A DNA stretch of 64,000 nt from UBA4572 sp049965515 (GTDB taxonomy: Bacteria > Nitrospirota > Leptospirillia > Leptospirillales > Leptospirillaceae). The stretch covers positions 1 through 64,000 of the forward strand of contig JBMFWG010000001.1 in assembly GCA_049965515.1 (NCBI GenBank), in the 5' to 3' direction. Shown piece after piece: positions 59,049 to 64,000 of this stretch. Both the position numbers and the translations under genes were made by a program. How positions within the stretch are numbered: position 1 is the stretch's first letter; the number at the start of each line of letters is the position of its first letter. The notes under the pieces were generated by a model. That model was given only the letters and a program-made list of their open reading frames with translations, made no database searches and was not told the origin of the DNA.

Positions 59049-60917
59049 ATGGACGAGGGCGAACAGACACCTCTTCAGCTTGAGGAAAAGCTTCGGCTTT
59101 TGCCCGACTCACCGGGAGTTTACCTCATGAAGGACGATAAAGGAGAGGTTCTCTATGTCGGAAAGTCCAAGTGCCTCAAGGACCGTGTACGGTCTTACTT
59201 CCAAAAGACGCGGCCCACCTCCCCCCGCATCAGGAAAATGACCGAGCGGGTTGCCAATATTGAGACACTTGTCACGCGAAGCGAGCTCGACGCCCTTATT
59301 CTCGAAAATACACTGATCAAAAAATACCGACCACGCTTTAACGTGCTCTTTCGTGATGACAAGACCTACCCTTATCTCCGATTTTCCTGGTCTGAAGACT
59401 TCCCTCGGCTCTCGGTCACGCGCAGGGTGTCACGAAGCCCCGACCTTACCTTTGGCCCCTATGCCAATCCCGGCGCCCTCCGGGAGACCCTCGGATCCAT
59501 CTCCCGGATCTTTCCGCTGGCCACATGTAGCCTCGACTTGGGAAAAACAATTGATCGCCCCTGCATTGAATACCAGATTGGCCGGTGCATGGGCCCCTGC
59601 GCCGGCCTTGTGACTCGGGAGGAATACCGCAGGATGGCCGATGGCGTTCGACTCTTTCTTGAAGGCAAGAACAGCGATCTCGAGACCCTGCTTCACAATG
59701 AAATGGTCAGCCACGCCAAAAATCTTGAATTTGAAAAAGCGGCCAAGGCCAAACATCGACTCGAGAGCATCCGGACCATCCTTGAACGTCAAACCGTTGA
59801 ATTTCGAGTTTCTTCCGCCGTTGATGCCGTTGCCGTTGAGACCGACGAAAGCTCCGCCCAGATTGAACTCCTCTCTGTCCGAAACGGACGTATCGCCGGG
59901 CGCCGGGAGGTCCACATCAGAAACTTTGACCAGGATAGCCCGGCCGACCTTCTCATGGCTTTTCTCGAACAGCATTATTCCCAGGAGACAACGATACTTC
60001 CGGAGGAAATCCTTCTTTCCCATCCCCTTTCGCATGAAGCCCTCATGAATCTTGAATGGATGGCCGAAAAGAAAGGAGGAAAGGTCGTCGTTACCCACCC
60101 CCGGCGAGGAGAAAAGAAGACCGTGGTCGAACTTGCACAAAGCAATGCCCGGGCCTCCCTGAAAGAGCGTGGAAAGAGTCAGTCCGACCTTCGTCAGGCG
60201 CTTTTCGAGGTTCGCGAGATGCTGGGACTTGAACGCCCCCCCGTAAGTATTGGCTGCGTGGATATCTCGAATACCGGAGACTCCTTTCCCGTCGCATCCC
60301 TGGTTGTCTTTGTCGAGGGTCTCCCTGAAAAATCTCTCTATCGAAGATTTCGAATACGGTACGACCGGGGGCAGGACGATTTTCGGATGCTCGCCGAGGT
60401 TCTCTCCCGTCACTTCGACGAGCGTCCATTGCCCGACCTTCTTCTCATCGACGGAGGAGAGCCACAGCTCAGGGCCGCACTGGCAGCACTTCACCAGATC
60501 GGAAAAACTCCCCGCCCCAAGCAGGTCATTGGAATCGCCAAGGAGCGAAGCCGCACAGGTCACCTCGAGCGACTCGTCTCTCCCGAGTTCGACTCCCCCC
60601 TGATTCTTCCCCCCCACCAACCGGCAACACACCTGCTGATGAGGGTTCGGGACGAGGCCCACCGGTTTGCCATTACCTATCACAGAAAGCTTCGTGAAGA
60701 GGCCTTGACCCACTCTCGGCTTCTGGATATCCCCGGCATAGGTCCTTCCCGGGAGAAACAGCTTCTTCTGACCTTCGGGTCGGTGGACGGACTAAAATCT
60801 GCCAGCCCTGAAAGAATCGCCAGCGAAGGCGGCCTTCCACCCTCCCTGGCCCGGCGGATCGCTGAACATCTTTCTCGAGCGTCTTCTTCCGGAGCCTCCG
60901 AGGAGGATCCCCGATGA
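59049..60917 (+). CDS. uvrC: Excinuclease ABC subunit C
   Basis: UvrC makes both incisions in nucleotide excision repair. The 622-residue protein has an N-terminal GIY-YIG nuclease (SPGVYLMKDDKGEVLYVGKS), the cysteine cluster CIEYQIGRCMGPCAG, a UVR domain that binds UvrB (LEFEKAAKAKHRLESI), the C-terminal RNase H-like nuclease (GCVDISNTGDSFPVASLVVF; LLIDGGEPQLRAAL) and a helix-hairpin-helix end (LLDIPGIGPSREKQLLLTFG). Its stop overlaps the next start (ATGA). Confidence 0.97.
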   Translation: MDEGEQTPLQLEEKLRLLPDSPGVYLMKDDKGEVLYVGKSKCLKDRVRSYFQKTRPTSPRIRKMTERVANIETLVTRSELDALILENTLIKKYRPRFNVLFRDDKTYPYLRFSWSEDFPRLSVTRRVSRSPDLTFGPYANPGALRETLGSISRIFPLATCSLDLGKTIDRPCIEYQIGRCMGPCAGLVTREEYRRMADGVRLFLEGKNSDLETLLHNEMVSHAKNLEFEKAAKAKHRLESIRTILERQTVEFRVSSAVDAVAVETDESSAQIELLSVRNGRIAGRREVHIRNFDQDSPADLLMAFLEQHYSQETTILPEEILLSHPLSHEALMNLEWMAEKKGGKVVVTHPRRGEKKTVVELAQSNARASLKERGKSQSDLRQALFEVREMLGLERPPVSIGCVDISNTGDSFPVASLVVFVEGLPEKSLYRRFRIRYDRGQDDFRMLAEVLSRHFDERPLPDLLLIDGGEPQLRAALAALHQIGKTPRPKQVIGIAKERSRTGHLERLVSPEFDSPLILPPHQPATHLLMRVRDEAHRFAITYHRKLREEALTHSRLLDIPGIGPSREKQLLLTFGSVDGLKSASPERIASEGGLPPSLARRIAEHLSRASSSGASEEDPR

Positions 60918-63900
60918 TCCAGCCGATCATCATTATGCTGGTCGGACTCTCCTGGGTCTCCGCCTCGCTCTTTTTCCGCCACGAGATCGATCCCCTCTAT
61001 ACCCAGATGCCTCTCATGGTCAGCCTCGTCATCCTGCTGGTCCTTCTTCTCCACGCCATCGTCCTTGGAGGAATCGGACGAAATCTCGGACGCCCCTACC
61101 TGTCGGGAAAAAGTAAGAAAAAATCTTCCCGGGGAATTCCTCCCCCCTCTTTTTCTTTTGTTGCCACCTGGAGCTTCATCGGGCTTTCTGCCATGCTTGC
61201 CGGCTTTGCCTTTCGCTCTGGCTCAGATTTGCTCTCCCTGTCGCTCTGGATCCTTGGTGGGGTCACGATTCTCGCCTCCCTCTGCTTCCTTCTCATTCCC
61301 TCCCAGGTCCACTCGGAGAATGGCGAAGGCGAAATCATCTTCAAGCCCAATCCGGTGCGAATGGCGCCAAAAGCCATCTATTTCTGGACCTCGGCGATTA
61401 TTTATGGAGGTTTTTTTCTAATCTCCGGAGCCACAGTAAGCACCACCTCGGGAATGGTCTCCCTCATCAGCATGGGCACAGGAGCCGGATGGCTACTCGG
61501 GGCAACAATTCTCTCCCTCGTTGCACTTTTTCGAATGGGTATCTCCGATGAGGAACATCAGGCAACCAAGACCAATCTCCTTGTTCCTTCGGAGGATTTT
61601 AGCCAAATTGCGGGAACCCCCGAAATAAAATCGGAGATGGCCCAAATCCTCTATCAGGTCACCAATGCCCAAAAGGGTGTCGGTGCCGTTCCCAACGGCA
61701 TTCTCTTGACAGGATCCTCTTCTGTTGGTCGAACGATCATGGCGCGCGCCCTGGCCGGCGAATACAAACGTCCCCTCCTGAACCTCTCTCTCGATTCCTT
61801 GCTGACCTTGGACTCCCAAGCCTTTGAAAATCATTGGAAGGGATTTCTTTTCAAGATCAAACCGTTCAATCCCCTTATCATCTATATTGAAAACTATGGG
61901 AACTGCATCCGGGGACTCCAGGGAAATCCTCAAGGTCTTCACAATGTTCAGACGTTCCTGACCAGATTGGCAAAAAACAGGACACATCTTCTGATTGCCT
62001 CCGCCGACAAGACCGATGACCTTCCCAAGGTCTTCATCTCCCCCCCTATCATCAACTGGACCATTCCCATCCCGATGCCGGACTTCGAGATGAGAAAGAC
62101 TCTTCTGGGACGATTTCTGATGGAAGAAGCCAAAAAGAACGAGCTCCTCCCGGGAAACGTTCCCCTCCTCACCGCCGAGATGGTTCAAGGCTTTGATCTG
62201 GGAAAGCTTTCAGCCCTTATGGAAGGATTCTCGGCAGAGGACATTCGGGAGGTCGTCCTTCATAGTGCCGACTATGCCCGAAAGCTTCGCCGGGCTCTTC
62301 GCCAGCTCGACATCGACGTTTCCATCCGAAGAAAGGCGCAAAACTGGAAGGATCCCACCGCAGGCCCCATGGAAAGGGTCCGGGCCCGACTCACTGACGA
62401 CACAATGGCTCCCTTCATTATCCATCGGACCAGCCAACTCTTCTCCAACCGCCAGAAGAAGTCCCATGAATCTATCCTGATCATCGGTCGTACCCGAAAT
62501 ATTCGCCGACAGATCGCAGAGCGCCTCTCTGAGCTGGCCAATTACAGCTTCATGACGACGGGGGATGAGAAGCGCCTCGACGGGAATGAATTCCGAAACC
62601 TTCTTCTTCGGGCAAGAAAGCATCGCCCGTCAACGATTTTTATTGATCCCGTCGAGGAGCTTTTTCCCAAGGTTCAGCTCTCAAACTATGGGTATCATGG
62701 AGAGCTTTACAACCAGAAGGTCATGGAAATCTCCCAGGCCAATGAGGACAAGAACACCTGGTTGATCGGCGGAGCTGATGATATCAACAAGATCGATCCA
62801 TTTATTGCCCGACGCTTTGCCTCGGTCCTGGATTTGGCCGAACTCAGCCGATCACTTTTCTCTGAGCTAGAAGAGTTTGCCTTGGGCAAAATCCTTGAAG
62901 GAGTGGATGCAGACAAAATCAATTTCTCCGAGTTTGATCACACGGAGGAGCTGGCTTCCAGCGACACAGCTCCGGAAGGTGCTGCAGAGAAAGCCAATCA
63001 CCTTCAGCTTCTTATGGCTGAACCTCCCGCTGAAGCCTTGCCAGGCTACCCGGGTCGACAGGATATCCAGATGGAGGTCCGTTCGATTCTTGAGGCAGGA
63101 AAATATGGCATAAAAAAAGGAGGCTCAGGGCTTCTGGGGGCCTTTCTCTTCACAGGTCCCCGGGGAACGGGAAAGCTCGAGGCAGCACGGGCAGTCGCCA
63201 ATTATCTCGATCCGGAAAAGCCCGCCCTGGTCGTTCGGGACATGGGCCTCTATTCCAGTCGGCTCTTTGCCAGCATGCTCCTCCAGCGCCCGCTGGGATC
63301 GACCGCCCAAAGTCCCCTTCCGGTGGGAATTCAAACCGTTCTCGAGGAACGCCCCGACTCTGTACTTTTTCTCGACAACATTGAACAGGCTCATCCTTCG
63401 GCCTGGGACTTCCTGATGGAATATGTGACCGAGGGGGTCATCTCCAATGGAAAGAAACGGCTCGCAGTTCCCAAAAGCACACTCATCCTTTCCACAAGCC
63501 TCTTCTCGGGAGACGAAGTGGAGGAATTCAAGGGAGGCAACCGCGCAGCAATGATCCTCGAGCGACTGGCAGAAAAGAACAGTCGGTTGGCCTACCTGCC
63601 CGTTTTCGGGAGAGAACTTCTGAATACTCTCGACCTGATTGTCCCGTTCCCAAGCTACACCGATGGCGATCTTATCGATATGGCCAGAAGAACGGTTTAC
63701 GAAACCATGACCTCCTATATCAAGAGCCACCCCATGAAAGGAGTCTTGGATATCGACCCGGAGGTCCCCGCCTTCATTGCCTTCCAACTTGACCCAACGG
63801 CGGTCACCTTGCCACAGCTCCAGAGAAAGGTCCAGTCCCTTCTTCTCCCCATACTGAAGTCTCTCGACAATGCGTCCACCACACTGACGCCCGAGAGTTC

Positions 63901-63997
63901 CCTCCGTATCGAAATCATGGACAATCAGATCCAGCTGACCCAAGGAGCGCCAGTCGTTACTGAAAAAGAGCCAACGGTCGTGACGGCAGGGACCTAG
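60914..63997 (+). CDS. Membrane protein with three degenerate AAA+-like modules, unknown
   Basis: A 1027-residue protein. The first 210 residues hold about six transmembrane helices (near 2-20, 33-54, 83-103, 107-128, 155-173, 180-206). Three ATPase-like modules follow. Module 1 (about 230-465) has GSSSVGRT at 267 and LIIYIEN at 321. Module 2 (about 505-670) has IIGRTRNIRR at 523 and STIFIDPVEEL at 573. Module 3 (about 710-985) is ClpB-like, with FTGPRGTGKLEAA at 746 and SVLFLDNIEQAHPSAWDFLM at 816, then FGRELLNTLDLIVPF where ClpB has an arginine. Each module departs from consensus at catalytic positions. The start overlaps uvrC by 4 bases. The stop is inside the window, so the gene is complete. 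Function unknown. Confidence 0.8.
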   Translation: MIQPIIIMLVGLSWVSASLFFRHEIDPLYTQMPLMVSLVILLVLLLHAIVLGGIGRNLGRPYLSGKSKKKSSRGIPPPSFSFVATWSFIGLSAMLAGFAFRSGSDLLSLSLWILGGVTILASLCFLLIPSQVHSENGEGEIIFKPNPVRMAPKAIYFWTSAIIYGGFFLISGATVSTTSGMVSLISMGTGAGWLLGATILSLVALFRMGISDEEHQATKTNLLVPSEDFSQIAGTPEIKSEMAQILYQVTNAQKGVGAVPNGILLTGSSSVGRTIMARALAGEYKRPLLNLSLDSLLTLDSQAFENHWKGFLFKIKPFNPLIIYIENYGNCIRGLQGNPQGLHNVQTFLTRLAKNRTHLLIASADKTDDLPKVFISPPIINWTIPIPMPDFEMRKTLLGRFLMEEAKKNELLPGNVPLLTAEMVQGFDLGKLSALMEGFSAEDIREVVLHSADYARKLRRALRQLDIDVSIRRKAQNWKDPTAGPMERVRARLTDDTMAPFIIHRTSQLFSNRQKKSHESILIIGRTRNIRRQIAERLSELANYSFMTTGDEKRLDGNEFRNLLLRARKHRPSTIFIDPVEELFPKVQLSNYGYHGELYNQKVMEISQANEDKNTWLIGGADDINKIDPFIARRFASVLDLAELSRSLFSELEEFALGKILEGVDADKINFSEFDHTEELASSDTAPEGAAEKANHLQLLMAEPPAEALPGYPGRQDIQMEVRSILEAGKYGIKKGGSGLLGAFLFTGPRGTGKLEAARAVANYLDPEKPALVVRDMGLYSSRLFASMLLQRPLGSTAQSPLPVGIQTVLEERPDSVLFLDNIEQAHPSAWDFLMEYVTEGVISNGKKRLAVPKSTLILSTSLFSGDEVEEFKGGNRAAMILERLAEKNSRLAYLPVFGRELLNTLDLIVPFPSYTDGDLIDMARRTVYETMTSYIKSHPMKGVLDIDPEVPAFIAFQLDPTAVTLPQLQRKVQSLLLPILKSLDNASTTLTPESSLRIEIMDNQIQLTQGAPVVTEKEPTVVTAGT

Positions 63998-64000
63998 AAC

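Noticed and set aside
59430..60713. 427-codon open frame on the minus strand
   Set aside because: It is antisense to uvrC, has no family resemblance and is produced by codon bias of the real gene.
1..64000. CRISPR arrays, rRNA genes, prophage or toxin-antitoxin modules
   Set aside because: No regularly spaced repeats, rRNA signatures, phage structural genes or paired small toxin/antitoxin genes were seen.

Overview
The window is a compact, gene-dense chromosomal segment of a diderm (Gram-negative-type) bacterium. Several predicted lipoproteins carry lipoboxes, and there is an RND efflux pump, a periplasmic Dsb-like protein, EnvC/FtsX, and an electron-transport pair made of a cytochrome b-c fusion and a Rieske protein. 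Almost everything is housekeeping. The fused b6-type cytochrome b, the moderately GC-rich DNA and the overall gene set suggest a Nitrospirota bacterium close to Leptospirillum. That placement is an inference from memory of such genomes, not something the sequence proves.

Layout. Bases 1-131 hold the 5' tip of an IS200/IS605-type TnpB gene and its end. From about 190 to 10.9 kb the minus strand carries a long translation, secretion and cell-envelope run: rpsA, sppA, an HU/IHF gene, ffh, rpsP-rimM-trmD-rplS, rnhB, ftsX, an envC-like gene and ctpA. From 11 to 18.2 kb come a TPR lipoprotein, a methyltransferase coupled to a SAM-hydrolase-family gene, and a minus-strand group of an RND pump, two lipoproteins and a Fur-family regulator. 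From 18.4 to 25.6 kb lie a thioredoxin-like lipoprotein, a CCA-type nucleotidyltransferase, a TPR protein, ppx and recG. Between recG and rpmB sits a decayed insertion sequence with both terminal inverted repeats.

From 27 to 41.2 kb there are ridA, a glutaredoxin, the cytochrome b-c and PRC-Rieske genes, fabI, mutS, a uracil-DNA glycosylase, nnrD/E, acpS, pdxJ and an M16 protease. A small self-contained unit with promoter, 40-residue membrane protein and terminator follows. From 41.8 to 50.7 kb is the classic translation operon rimP-nusA-infB-ylxP-rbfA-truB-rpsO-pnp. From 50.8 kb on come a lipoprotein, a DUF4337 protein, tRNA-Thr, a Dsb-like protein, a prepilin peptidase, the phoH-ybeY-ftsY group, uvrC and a 1027-residue membrane protein with three degenerate AAA+-like modules.

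Many genes overlap by ATGA, GTGA or TAATG junctions, so translational coupling is common. The most unusual items are the triple AAA+ membrane protein at the right end, the Rieske protein with an N-terminal PRC-barrel domain (partner of a cytochrome b whose Qo motif reads PAWY), and the monocistronic 40-residue membrane protein. No CRISPR array, rRNA gene, prophage or obvious defence island is visible. No part of the window stands out clearly as a new multi-gene system.
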